IMG/VR virus record: IMGVR_UViG_3300001848_000627
Coordinates: 1-24,102 of that record
Reading direction: 5' to 3' (one strand)
DNA length: 24,102 nucleotides
Source: a virus
Numbering within the stretch: the stretch's first letter is position 1; every line of letters begins with the position of its first letter. The translations under genes and the position numbers were made by a program. Below, in pieces: positions 9,330 to 17,845 of this stretch. Below the pieces are notes generated by a model. That model did no database searches, was not told where the DNA came from, and saw only the letters and a list, made by a program, of their open reading frames with translations.

Positions 9330-10874
9330 ATGAACGTTTTTAATCCTCTAGCACAAACATTTGCGGTCGATGCAAAGGGTGGTATTTTTGCCACATCGCT
9401 TGCAATATATTTTTCAGAAAAGGATGATACCGAGCCGGTAACCGTTCAATTGCGTACTGTTTTGAATGGAGTTCCTACTGCACAGATCATTCCATTTTCA
9501 GAAGTAACTGTTGAGAGTGCTGCTGTGTTGACATCTGCGGACTCTTCATTGCCCACAAACTTTACGTTTCAGGCACCAGTGTTTTTGCAGCAAGCAGTAG
9601 AGTATGCATTTGTGGTGCAATCTAATTCTGACAAGTATGCGCTTTGGGTGTCTGAAATCGGAGGTGTAGATTCATTGACGCCTTCATACACTATCACGAA
9701 GCAGCCAAGTTCAGGTGTTTTATTTAAGTCTTCAAACGGCACAACATGGTCGCCTGATCAAACAAAAGACATCAAGTTTGTGCTGCGCCGCGCAGCATTT
9801 GCTGAATCTGGTACCGCAGTATTCACAGAGGCATCTATTCCTCCGGTATCACTTGATTCTGATCCGCTGTATACCACATCAGGATCAAAGATCATTCGCG
9901 TCTATCATCCAAATCATGGCCACTTTGCGGGATCATCTCAGGTCACGATTTCGGGAATTACTTCTGTGGGCGTGAACGGAATTCCTGCCGCTGAGGTCAA
10001 TACCACATTTACTGTGCTTTCTGTTGAGCAGGATTGGTACACAATTCAGGTAAGCACTACAAATGCTACATCTACTGGTCGCAGCGGTGGCACAGATGTC
10101 ACTGCTACAGAAAATCGTCCGTTCGATGTGGTCTCACCTCTTGTTACTCAGATCGTCACTCCGGATGTTACTGCTGATTGGACAGCACGTATGACAACGG
10201 GCGCATCTTTAGCTGGTACCGAGCAGCCTCATGTCGTGGAAGATTATGTTCCGCTGAAGGTAAACGATAATAACTATCTGAAGCGCCCTCATGTGATTGT
10301 TTCTGATCCAAATCGCACATTGCTCACAAGTGGTGATAGAAGCTTCACGTTGAATTCTGACTTTTCGACATATCGCAACAACCTTTCACCTGCAATCGAT
10401 TTGGCTAGATTGTCAGTAGCCACAATTGCAAATCGTATCGATAATCCCTCTGCCACACTGCAGTCCGGATATAATCAGGTTGCTAATTACGTTCCTGAAA
10501 CTGCGTCACACTTCAGCTCTGCGCTGTCAAAGTACATCACCAAGAAGATCGACCTGAACGATCCTGCATCCGCGATCTCAGTGTATGTTAGCGTGAATCG
10601 TCCAACCGGATCAGATCTGCTGCTTTATTACAAAGTACAACCTAAGGGATCTGATACTAACTTCGATGATACTGGCTGGTCATTAGCATCGCCTGCATCA
10701 ACTATTCCAGTCACAGATGATCCTAATAACTACACAGAGATTCAATACAGCATCGATGAAACGATGCTGGGCAATGTGCAATTCTCTTCGTTTGCAATCA
10801 AGCTGGTATTTGTCTCGGAAAACTCCTCTGCTGTTGCTACCTGCAAGAACTTCCGCGCAATTGCTGTTACTTAA
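9330..10874 (+). CDS. DUF4815-type virion protein, C-terminal domains as a separate gene
   Basis: A 514-residue virion protein. It opens with NPLAQTFAVDAKGGIFATSL, then YFSEKDDTEPVTVQLRTVLN, AVEYAFVVQSNSDKYALWVS, and a VYHPNHGHFAGSSQVTISG segment near residue 190. In relatives I recall, these stretches form the C-terminal part of the DUF4815 chain. The start is ATG at 9330, only three residues ahead of the conserved block, and the frame differs from that of the upstream gene. It probably assembles with the product of 5153-9301 to rebuild the complete fold at the baseplate/fibre junction. No Shine-Dalgarno sequence is visible; a short inverted repeat lies just upstream. The split could be natural fission or an old frameshift with new flanking sequence. 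Confidence 0.7.
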   Translation: MNVFNPLAQTFAVDAKGGIFATSLAIYFSEKDDTEPVTVQLRTVLNGVPTAQIIPFSEVTVESAAVLTSADSSLPTNFTFQAPVFLQQAVEYAFVVQSNSDKYALWVSEIGGVDSLTPSYTITKQPSSGVLFKSSNGTTWSPDQTKDIKFVLRRAAFAESGTAVFTEASIPPVSLDSDPLYTTSGSKIIRVYHPNHGHFAGSSQVTISGITSVGVNGIPAAEVNTTFTVLSVEQDWYTIQVSTTNATSTGRSGGTDVTATENRPFDVVSPLVTQIVTPDVTADWTARMTTGASLAGTEQPHVVEDYVPLKVNDNNYLKRPHVIVSDPNRTLLTSGDRSFTLNSDFSTYRNNLSPAIDLARLSVATIANRIDNPSATLQSGYNQVANYVPETASHFSSALSKYITKKIDLNDPASAISVYVSVNRPTGSDLLLYYKVQPKGSDTNFDDTGWSLASPASTIPVTDDPNNYTEIQYSIDETMLGNVQFSSFAIKLVFVSENSSAVATCKNFRAIAVT

Positions 10875-10879
10875 CATAT

Positions 10880-11092
10880 ATGGCCATAGGACGTGCTACA
10901 GTTCGTAATATACCCTCTCTTGAGCGAGATCTTTCATCTCAGGCCATCATAAATAGAAACCAAACAGATTATCAACGACGCCTTGCTCAGAAACAGTTTA
11001 CCTCTGCAAAGGAACAAGAAATCGAAGATCTGAAGTCAGAAGTCTCTCAGCTTAAAGAACTTGTCAATCAGCTAATTTCCGCAAAAACTTAA
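10880..11092 (+). CDS. Small coiled-coil protein between virion genes
   Basis: A 70-residue protein of unknown function. The first half is basic and Gln/Arg-rich (LERDLSSQAIINRNQ, YQRRLAQKQF). Residues about 42-68 form a clear heptad pattern (KEQEIEDLKSEVSQLKELVN, with Ile/Leu/Val at a and d positions), predicting an oligomeric coiled coil. It starts five bases after the previous stop and ends one base before the long-fibre start, so it is probably cotranslated with both. It could be a fibre-assembly helper or a trimeric connector. I cannot assign it to a named family. Confidence 0.6.
   Translation: MAIGRATVRNIPSLERDLSSQAIINRNQTDYQRRLAQKQFTSAKEQEIEDLKSEVSQLKELVNQLISAKT
10948..10955 (+). promoter_or_regulatory. 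Weak late-promoter-like octamer (CATAAATA)
   Basis: One mismatch to TATAAATA, inside the 70-residue gene and 138 bases before the long-fibre start. It could give extra late transcription of the fibre gene. A single mismatch in coding DNA is weak evidence. Confidence 0.15.
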
Positions 11093-11093
11093 A

Positions 11094-14000
11094 ATGGCTA
11101 CCACAGTCCTACGTACCGCTACCTTTGAACAGTGGCGCACAGCAACCAATCAAATCTCCACTGATCTGGGTACTGTCGCTAGCCTGACAACTACCGACAA
11201 GAGCAGTGCTGTTAATGCCATCAACGAGCTAAAATCACGCACAATCTATATTGGTACAACAGGAATCGTTACCGACAGATCTTCAGGCAATCAGGCGCTG
11301 ACGGGTATTTCGAGTGTCACACTTCCGGGTAGCACAAGTGGAACAGTACAGATCATTCCGGTTGCGGCGGCAGGAACGACTGTTCTTACCGCACCAGCAA
11401 CAAGTGGAACAATTATTACCACGGGCGATATTGGCACAGTGACAAACACGATGCTGGCAGGTAGCATCGCAAACAGCAAGCTTGCTAACAGCACAATCTC
11501 CGGCGTCTCGCTGGGCAGCAACCTGAACGCACTGACGCTGGGTGACGGCCTAGATGGCACGTCATACAACGGTACTGCAGGAATTACTGCTGCAGTTGGA
11601 GCATCAATTGCCCGCCGCGCAGATACTCAATATATTGGTACGACTGCAGTAACATTGAATCGTGCATCTGCTAATCTGCCACTGACAGGAATTGCTTCTG
11701 TTGCGCTTCCTGGTAGTACAAGCGGCACGATCACGCTGCAGCCTGCTGCGATTGCTGGAACGACCACACTGACACTTCCTTCTGGAACAGGCACGATTCT
11801 GTCTGATCAAAGTGCCATCAACGGATCACAGCTTGTGGCAGGATCGGTGGCAAATGCCAAACTATCATCGAGCTCACTGACTGTCGGCTCTACGTCAATT
11901 TCTTTGGGTAGTACATCTACCACTCTTGCAGGTCTGACATCAGTAACATCAATTGCATTTACTGGTGCGCTGACAGGAAACGCATCAACTGCAACCACTC
12001 TACAAACATCACGCAACATCAATGGCGTGGCGTTCAACGGGTCTGCTGACATCACAATCGCTGCTGCTACGCCAAATGCGTTGACAGCCGGCAGTGGCAT
12101 TCAGCTCAATTCAGGCACGACATTCGATGGATCCGCAGCAAAGACAATTTCTGTTGACTCGTCTGTTGCTCTTCGAGCAGATACTCATTACATCGGCACG
12201 ACTGGAGTCACGCTGAATCGTGCATCTGCTAACCTAGCGTTGTCTGGTATTTCAAGCGTTACTCTTCCAGGCAGCACAAGTGGTACTGTTCAGATTGTTC
12301 CAAGTGCTGTTGCTGGCACTGGCACGATTTTGACGTTGCCTGCTACATCAGGCACTGTTCTAACTACAGCAAGTGGTATCGACGGCGCTCAGCTGAATAC
12401 TACATCAGTTGCTAATGCTAAACTTGCTAACAGCAGCGTTACTCTGGGCACAACGAACGTTGCGCTGGGAGCAACTGCTACCACGCTGGCCGGACTGACA
12501 TCCGTTACTTCTACTGGATTTACTGGTGCACTGACAGGAAATGTTACCGGTAACGTGAGCGGAAATGCAGGAACAGTGACTAATGGCGTCTATACCACAG
12601 ACACTGGTACCGTTACCAACACGATGCTGGCAGGAAGCATTGCAAACGGAAAACTTGCTAATAGCAGCATCACATTGGGAACAACAGCTGTTGCGCTAGG
12701 TGCTACAGCAACCACATTGACTGGTCTGACATCGGTCACATCTACAGGATTCACTGGTGCACTGACGGGTAATGCATCTACTGCTACCACGCTGCAAACA
12801 AGCAGAAATATCAACGGCGTGGCATTTAATGGATCTGCTGACATTACAGTTACTGCAAATACTACAAACGCACTGACTGTTGGTACTGGTCTAGCACTTG
12901 ATTCTGGCACGGCATTCAATGGATCTGCAGCACGCACGCTGACTAATACTGGTGTCACATCCCTTGCTGGTACTGCTAACCGCATTACTGTATCTGGATC
13001 AACCGGTGCGGTAACACTGAATCTGCCACAGGACATTGCCACGACTTCATCGCCTACATTTGCGGGCGAGACACTTACTGGTGCAATCGCGCAGAACGTC
13101 AACATTGCAGATGCATCGAAGTCAAATGTCTACACGCTGACGAATTCTAATGCGAATTACACAGCAAATCCAACGCGCTTTGCAATGGATTCTGCAGGCA
13201 ATGTCATAATCACTGGAAATTTGACAGTCAGTGGAACAACCACTCTTACTGCTACCACATATTCACCTGATTGGACAACAGTTAGTAACAAGCAATACTA
13301 CGGTCAGATCAAGGATGGAACGACGACAGCAATCGCAGCCACGAACATTGCAAACGGCGATGCTATCTGGTTCCGCGGATCGAACGGTGTTACTATCGCT
13401 GTTGGATCAAACGATGTGACATACGGTGACAATGTTCTGATCAGCCTGTCTGGTGTTCCAAATACATCACTTGCTAATTCTACGATCACGATTGCAGGAA
13501 CATCGACCGCGCTAGGTGGCTCAATCGCGCTTGATACGATCACCGGTCTATCTGCCACAGGCATCGTCAAGCGCACTGCCGCAAATACACTTGCCACCGC
13601 AACTGCGGGCACAGATTACGTCATCCCTTCTGGAAACATCACTGGATCTGCTGGATCTGTAGCAAATGCACTGACGATTGGAACAGGACTTTCTGGCGGA
13701 TCATATAACGGATCTGCTGGTGTTACGATTGCGAACACGGGCGTCCTTGCTCTGACACAGGGTGGAGGTATTGCAATCACTGGAACAAATGCTAATCTGA
13801 CAGTCACGCACGGTGCTACTTCGTCTGTTACTAGCCTGACATCTGCTGCTAATACCTTCATTACTGCACAGACTTACGATGCGTACGGCCATGTTACTGC
13901 TCGCACTGCTGCCGCTGTTGACTTTACTGTTTCTGCTAACTATGCATTTGCAAACATCGTTGTCGGTGCAGATTCTGGATATACCTGGGGAACGATCAAT

Positions 14001-16223
14001 GCTACCACGACTCAGGCTGCTGATAACAGCTCTGACACGATCACGATTGTCCCAGGTACCACGGCTGGTGTCAATGGCATCGATATTCAGGGAAGTACCG
14101 ATGCAATCAATGACGCACTGAGAATTTCACATAGTAAAACGTCTTCTCTTTCTGGCACATATGGTGGTAATGGTATCGCATCGATCACTGTCGATGGAAT
14201 GGGCCATGTCACAGCAGTCGGTACAGCAACATATTTGACATCTTCGACAGGCGTAGCAAGTTTGGCTGGTACAGCAAATCAGGTCATTGTTTCTGGATCG
14301 ACTGGAGCAGTCACTTTGTCATTGCCGCAAAGCATTGCAACAACTAGCAATGTCACATTCAATGCACTGACAACTAACGCAGATGTGATTGTTGGAGGCA
14401 ATCTGACGGTCAACGGTACTACAACCACTGTCAATTCGACCACGCTGGACGTCGTTGATCTCAATATTACTGTGGGTAAAAATGCAGTGACTGCAGCTGC
14501 ATCCGATGGTGCTGGTTTGACAGTCGGTAATTATGCAGGCAATCCTACGCTGCTGTACGTCAATGCTTCAAACCGCTGGGTGATGAATCGCGGCGTGGAA
14601 GGATCATCATTTGTTCGTACTGGTGGAACATCGAGCCAATTCCTGAAGGCCGATGGATCAGTTGATTCTACTTCGTATCAGGTTGCTGGATCATACGCCA
14701 CAGCTACACAAGGTACTAAAGCCGATAATGTGGGCGCAGTGAATGGTATCATCAAGTCTAACGGATCTGCCACATTCAGTGCTGCTGTTGCTGGTACCGA
14801 CTATGTCATTCCATCGGGTAGTATTACCGGATCTGCTGGATCTGTTGCAAATGCTCTGACTATTGGCACTGGTCTGAGCGGCACATCATATAACGGATCT
14901 TCTGCTGTTACGATCTCGATTCCGACATCTGGTGTTGCTGCTGGAACTTACAACAATGTCACTGTAAACGACAGAGGCATCGTTACTGCTGGATCTAATG
15001 TTTCGTATCTGACAGCTGAAAGTGACACGCTTGCCACTGTTACAGCTCGCGGCGCGACTACAACTGTAGCAATTACTACGACAGGATTCATCAAGTCAGG
15101 TGGAACATCTAGCCAATTCCTGAAAGCTGACGGATCAGTCGATTCAAATACTTACCTGACATCAGTGGGCAATGGAGCGTTTGGTGTAAGTATTGGAGTT
15201 GCTGGTGCTACAAACACGACTGTAACCTGGGGAACATCGTCAGGATTTACTGCTAATGCTGCATCTGCTTCTACGTATGATCTGAAAGTTGGTCCTGCAC
15301 TTACAGGTCTGGCAGCGCAAATGACTGGAGCAGGAAGCGGATTCCTGAAGAAGACTGCTGCTGACACATATTCGCTAGACACGAGCACATATCTGACTTC
15401 CGCTGTCACAAGTGCTGCTGCTGGAACTGGCATATCTGTTTCTGCAGCAACAGGTGCTGTGACTATCACAAATACCGGTGTCACCTCACTCAATCTTGGC
15501 GTGATTACTGGTGGTGGATCAGGATTTACTTCTGTTGGAAGTCTGACTGGTTCAGTGAATATGCAGTTCTCGAATCCGCTAACTGCTAGCCTCACGACGC
15601 CAAATGCGCTTGCAGTGGATCTGATGACGCAGTCTGGATTGACTGCTGGTACTTATAACAACGTTACTGTTAGTAGCAAGGGTATTGTTACTGCAGCATC
15701 GAATGTTTCGTATCTGACATCTGCAGTCACGAGCCTGACTGGCACATCGAATCAGGTCATTGCTTCTGCATCGACAGGATCTGTCACGTTGTCGCTGCCA
15801 CAAAGCATCAATACTGGCGCATCGGTTCAGTTCGGATCGCTAGGCATCGGCACCGCAGCATCTGGCGTGACCGGTGAAATTCGCGCTACAGACAACATCA
15901 CTGCGTACTACACCTCTGATGAACGCCTCAAGACAAACGTCACAAAAATCGAGAATGCTCTGGAAAAGGTATCTCAGATCGATGGCGTGATCTACGACTG
16001 GAACGAGGTCTACAAGGAAAAGCACGGTGGCGTGGATGGATTCTTCGTCCGTGAGCAGAATTCCGGCGTCATTGCTCAGCAGGTCGAAAAGGTGTTTCCA
16101 AATGTGGTCGGCGAACGTGGCGATGGCTACAAGGCAGTTCGTTATGAACTCCTGGTTCCTCTGCTGATCGAGGCAATCAAGGATCTGAAGGCAGAAGTCG
16201 AGGCACTCAAAGCACAGAAATAA
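11094..16223 (+). CDS. Long tail fibre with C-terminal S74 chaperone/peptidase domain
   Basis: A 1709-residue fibre. The N-terminal region includes LTTTDKSSAVNAINELKSRT, a motif common near the base of phage fibres. Residues about 45-1590 are Gly/Ser/Thr/Ala-rich repeats with few charges. They include two copies of a long module (RADT-QYIGTT, LNRASANL, LPGSTSGT, TLQTSRNINGVAFNGSADIT), three copies of a GTANQV-SGSTGAVTLSLPQ unit, and two of GGTSSQFLKADGSVDS. Residues about 1607-1709 form an S74 domain: the TSDERLKTN signature with the Ser1608-Asp1609 pair expected at the self-cleavage site, then GVIAQQVEKVFPNVV, and a C-terminal coiled coil (LLIEAIKDLKAEVEALKAQK). In this family the domain trimerises the fibre and then cuts itself off. 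The start one base after the preceding stop implies coupled translation. Confidence 0.88.
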   Translation: MATTVLRTATFEQWRTATNQISTDLGTVASLTTTDKSSAVNAINELKSRTIYIGTTGIVTDRSSGNQALTGISSVTLPGSTSGTVQIIPVAAAGTTVLTAPATSGTIITTGDIGTVTNTMLAGSIANSKLANSTISGVSLGSNLNALTLGDGLDGTSYNGTAGITAAVGASIARRADTQYIGTTAVTLNRASANLPLTGIASVALPGSTSGTITLQPAAIAGTTTLTLPSGTGTILSDQSAINGSQLVAGSVANAKLSSSSLTVGSTSISLGSTSTTLAGLTSVTSIAFTGALTGNASTATTLQTSRNINGVAFNGSADITIAAATPNALTAGSGIQLNSGTTFDGSAAKTISVDSSVALRADTHYIGTTGVTLNRASANLALSGISSVTLPGSTSGTVQIVPSAVAGTGTILTLPATSGTVLTTASGIDGAQLNTTSVANAKLANSSVTLGTTNVALGATATTLAGLTSVTSTGFTGALTGNVTGNVSGNAGTVTNGVYTTDTGTVTNTMLAGSIANGKLANSSITLGTTAVALGATATTLTGLTSVTSTGFTGALTGNASTATTLQTSRNINGVAFNGSADITVTANTTNALTVGTGLALDSGTAFNGSAARTLTNTGVTSLAGTANRITVSGSTGAVTLNLPQDIATTSSPTFAGETLTGAIAQNVNIADASKSNVYTLTNSNANYTANPTRFAMDSAGNVIITGNLTVSGTTTLTATTYSPDWTTVSNKQYYGQIKDGTTTAIAATNIANGDAIWFRGSNGVTIAVGSNDVTYGDNVLISLSGVPNTSLANSTITIAGTSTALGGSIALDTITGLSATGIVKRTAANTLATATAGTDYVIPSGNITGSAGSVANALTIGTGLSGGSYNGSAGVTIANTGVLALTQGGGIAITGTNANLTVTHGATSSVTSLTSAANTFITAQTYDAYGHVTARTAAAVDFTVSANYAFANIVVGADSGYTWGTINATTTQAADNSSDTITIVPGTTAGVNGIDIQGSTDAINDALRISHSKTSSLSGTYGGNGIASITVDGMGHVTAVGTATYLTSSTGVASLAGTANQVIVSGSTGAVTLSLPQSIATTSNVTFNALTTNADVIVGGNLTVNGTTTTVNSTTLDVVDLNITVGKNAVTAAASDGAGLTVGNYAGNPTLLYVNASNRWVMNRGVEGSSFVRTGGTSSQFLKADGSVDSTSYQVAGSYATATQGTKADNVGAVNGIIKSNGSATFSAAVAGTDYVIPSGSITGSAGSVANALTIGTGLSGTSYNGSSAVTISIPTSGVAAGTYNNVTVNDRGIVTAGSNVSYLTAESDTLATVTARGATTTVAITTTGFIKSGGTSSQFLKADGSVDSNTYLTSVGNGAFGVSIGVAGATNTTVTWGTSSGFTANAASASTYDLKVGPALTGLAAQMTGAGSGFLKKTAADTYSLDTSTYLTSAVTSAAAGTGISVSAATGAVTITNTGVTSLNLGVITGGGSGFTSVGSLTGSVNMQFSNPLTASLTTPNALAVDLMTQSGLTAGTYNNVTVSSKGIVTAASNVSYLTSAVTSLTGTSNQVIASASTGSVTLSLPQSINTGASVQFGSLGIGTAASGVTGEIRATDNITAYYTSDERLKTNVTKIENALEKVSQIDGVIYDWNEVYKEKHGGVDGFFVREQNSGVIAQQVEKVFPNVVGERGDGYKAVRYELLVPLLIEAIKDLKAEVEALKAQK
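11976..12060 (+). repeat. Fibre module copy A (NASTATTLQTSRNINGV)
   Basis: First copy of a roughly 28-codon unit GNASTATTLQTSRNINGV followed by AFNGSADIT. Further copies lie at about 12768-12850 in the same gene and 21839-21925 in the last fibre gene. The repeats are close at protein level and diverged at synonymous positions. Confidence 0.7.
12768..12852 (+). repeat. Fibre module copy B
   Basis: Second copy of the GNASTATTLQTSRNINGV unit, about 790 bases after copy A. It belongs to a larger duplicated block that also includes the VALGATATTL and FTGALTGN segments. Confidence 0.7.
15912..16220 (+). other. S74 intramolecular chaperone domain of the long fibre
   Basis: Residues about 1607-1709. 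The Ser-Asp pair of TSDERLK lies at 15915-15920. Known S74 domains cleave immediately before this Ser after folding the upstream beta-helix, so the mature fibre would end near residue 1607. Neither the 558-residue fibre nor the visible part of the last fibre shows this domain. Confidence 0.8.
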
Positions 16224-16236
16224 TCTGCCAGTTGAC

Positions 16237-16257
16237 GAGAGGCTCAACCTCTCCTTT
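16237..16257 (+). terminator. Intergenic hairpin, possible weak terminator
   Basis: GAGAGG (16237-16242) pairs with CCTCTC (16248-16253) across the five-base loop CTCAA, followed by CTTTATAT and the next ATG at 16263. The stem is only six pairs and the T tract is broken, so it would at most attenuate. It could instead mark an RNA end or structure the next gene's start. Confidence 0.4.
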
Positions 16258-16262
16258 ATATC

Positions 16263-17249
16263 ATGGACAACTTTGCCAAGTATGCTCTCGCGGCCGGAGG
16301 AACAATCCGGCCGCTGATCATTCCTGCTGCTCTGACTGGCGGGACAGGTCTGATGAATCCCAGCATCTTCAATGATAACGGAAAAATCATTGCTGTAGTG
16401 CGCCATGTGAACTATACCTTCTATCACTCTGAGAAGAAGATATTTCTGCATCCCTGGGGTCCGCTGACATACCTGCATCCAGAGAACGACCTGCACCTGC
16501 GGACGCGCAATTTCTACTGCGAGCTGAATGACGCACTGGAGATCACGCTGCATAAAGAGATCGATATGTCTCATGGAGACAGTCAATACACTCCAGTCTG
16601 GGAATTCCGTGGATTAGAGGATGCACGCATATTTCGATGGGATGGAAAGCTGTTCATCTCAGGCGTGCGGCGCGATGTGAAACCAAACGGCGAGGGGCGA
16701 ATGGAACTATGCGAGATCGACAGTGATGCTAAAGAGATCTCGCGGTTTCGCATTCCTCCGCCAAATGATCCCAATAGCTACTGTGAAAAGAATTGGATGC
16801 CGGTCATCGATATGCCTTACCACTACGTCAAGTGGACAGCGCCGACAGAATTAGTACACGTGGATCCTAGCAGACAGTCCTGTGCTACAGTAAAGCTTGT
16901 GGACAACAATCCGAGCATTCGGCGTGACATTCGTGGCGGTACTCAGATCATTCCAATTGGTAAAGGTCTGCGAATGGCTATGACTCATGAGGTCGATCTG
17001 TTCAAGTCAGAGGTAGGGCGCAAAGATGCTGTCTATCATCATCGGTTTGTAGTCTGGGATCAGGATTGGAATATCGTCAAGTTCAGCAAAGAATTCTGGA
17101 TGATGGACGGGCAAGTCGAATTTGGCGTGGGAATGTGTGCGGACAATGATCCAAAGAACTTACTGATCACCTTTGGATTTCAGGACAATGCTGCTTTTGT
17201 TCTGCGCGTTCCTTTACAAGCAGTGCTGAACTCCATCGATGCGCCATGA
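16263..17249 (+). CDS. Glycosidase-like five-bladed beta-propeller protein
   Basis: A 328-residue soluble protein with no signal peptide or membrane segment. Motifs spread along it fit the GH130/GH43-like five-bladed propeller superfamily: MNPSIFNDNGKIIAVVRHVN near residue 31, FRGLEDARIFRWDGKLFISG near residue 116 (compare the G-L-E-D-P-R blade motif), CEKNWMPVIDMPYHYVKWT near residue 173, and RGGTQIIPIGKGLRMAMTHE near residue 224. Members act on or bind mannosyl and related sugars; the actual substrate cannot be read here. It sits between two fibre loci and its stop overlaps the start of the TPR-like gene (ATGA), so the two products probably work together. Possible roles are processing host surface glycan, binding it, or maturing virion sugars. 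An enzyme is not proven, because the catalytic acids cannot be placed without a structure-based alignment. Confidence 0.6.
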   Translation: MDNFAKYALAAGGTIRPLIIPAALTGGTGLMNPSIFNDNGKIIAVVRHVNYTFYHSEKKIFLHPWGPLTYLHPENDLHLRTRNFYCELNDALEITLHKEIDMSHGDSQYTPVWEFRGLEDARIFRWDGKLFISGVRRDVKPNGEGRMELCEIDSDAKEISRFRIPPPNDPNSYCEKNWMPVIDMPYHYVKWTAPTELVHVDPSRQSCATVKLVDNNPSIRRDIRGGTQIIPIGKGLRMAMTHEVDLFKSEVGRKDAVYHHRFVVWDQDWNIVKFSKEFWMMDGQVEFGVGMCADNDPKNLLITFGFQDNAAFVLRVPLQAVLNSIDAP

Positions 17250-17833
17250 GACTGCATTCGCTACTAGTAACCTACATCGATGACCCGTCTGATCCGATTG
17301 CGAATATGCGGCTGGCACTGGAGTATGATTCGATGGGTCAGCTTGCTTCCGCGGTGTCATTTTACATCCGCGCCGCAGAAAGAAGCAACGATGCCACCCT
17401 ACAGTATACCGCTCTGATCAGAGCAAGCATGTGCTTTGACAAGCTTGGAACGCGCGGATTGTCTGTTCGCGGATTGCTAAACCAAGCAATTACTATACTG
17501 CCAAAACGCCCCGAGGCGCACTTTCTGCTGGCACGCTGGCACGAACGCGAACAGCAGGTTGAAAGCTGGGTGAACTGCTACACTGCAGCAAGCATGGCGC
17601 TAGACATATGCGACTTCTCGGTTGAACCTCTGAGCACACCAGTTGATTATCCTGGGCGATGGGGACTGCTATTCGAGAAAGCAGTATCTGCATGGTGGGT
17701 TGGATTGTGCGATGAGTCATACTTAATCTTCAAGGATCTGCAGCAGAACTATCCTATGGACGCGCCACATCATCAGGCAGTGCTCAATAACCTAGCTATG
17801 ATGGAATCTGCTCGGACACTACCGTATAAATAG
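17246..17833 (+). CDS. TPR-like helical protein coupled to the propeller gene
   Basis: A 195-residue all-helical protein. Successive helix pairs carry TPR-type spacing: NMRLALEYDSMGQLASAVSF then YIRAAERS, LLNQAITILPKRPEAHFLLA then RWHEREQQ, and GLLFEKAVSAWWVGLCDESY then LIFKDLQQNYP. The opening LLVTYIDDPSDP and the PKRPEAHFLLARWHE stretch resemble a TPR domain found in cyanophage and pelagiphage glycan-related proteins, in some of which I recall it next to glycosyltransferase domains. No glycosyltransferase domain is present here. The start ATG (17246-17248) overlaps the upstream TGA, indicating coupled translation. It is probably a scaffold or partner for the propeller protein. Its last codons contain a late promoter sequence for the next cassette. 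Confidence 0.65.
   Translation: MRLHSLLVTYIDDPSDPIANMRLALEYDSMGQLASAVSFYIRAAERSNDATLQYTALIRASMCFDKLGTRGLSVRGLLNQAITILPKRPEAHFLLARWHEREQQVESWVNCYTAASMALDICDFSVEPLSTPVDYPGRWGLLFEKAVSAWWVGLCDESYLIFKDLQQNYPMDAPHHQAVLNNLAMMESARTLPYK
17825..17832 (+). promoter_or_regulatory. T4-type late promoter (TATAAATA)
   Basis: An exact consensus match overlapping the stop of the TPR-like gene (TAT AAA TAG) and followed by ATG at 17846. With the usual T4 spacing, transcription would start near 17838, leaving a leader of only about eight bases. It would drive the cassette from 17846 to at least 20115. Confidence 0.65.
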
Positions 17834-17845
17834 TTAATCTCCAAT

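Noticed and set aside
11094-16223. A phase-variation or CRISPR-like DNA repeat array in the fibre.
   Set aside because: The repeats are protein-level and diverged at DNA level, with no constant-length direct repeats and no spacers.
15840-16586. A 248-codon open frame on the minus strand across the fibre end and propeller start.
   Set aside because: It lies fully antisense to two well-supported genes, shows no domain, and spans their intergenic hairpin. The codon bias of the plus strand explains the lack of stops.
16263-17833. The propeller/TPR pair as a bacterial gene cargo or defence system.
   Set aside because: There is no toxin, nuclease or nucleotide-binding motif, and the pair is coupled and oriented with the virion genes. 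A glycan role at the virion or host surface is more plausible.
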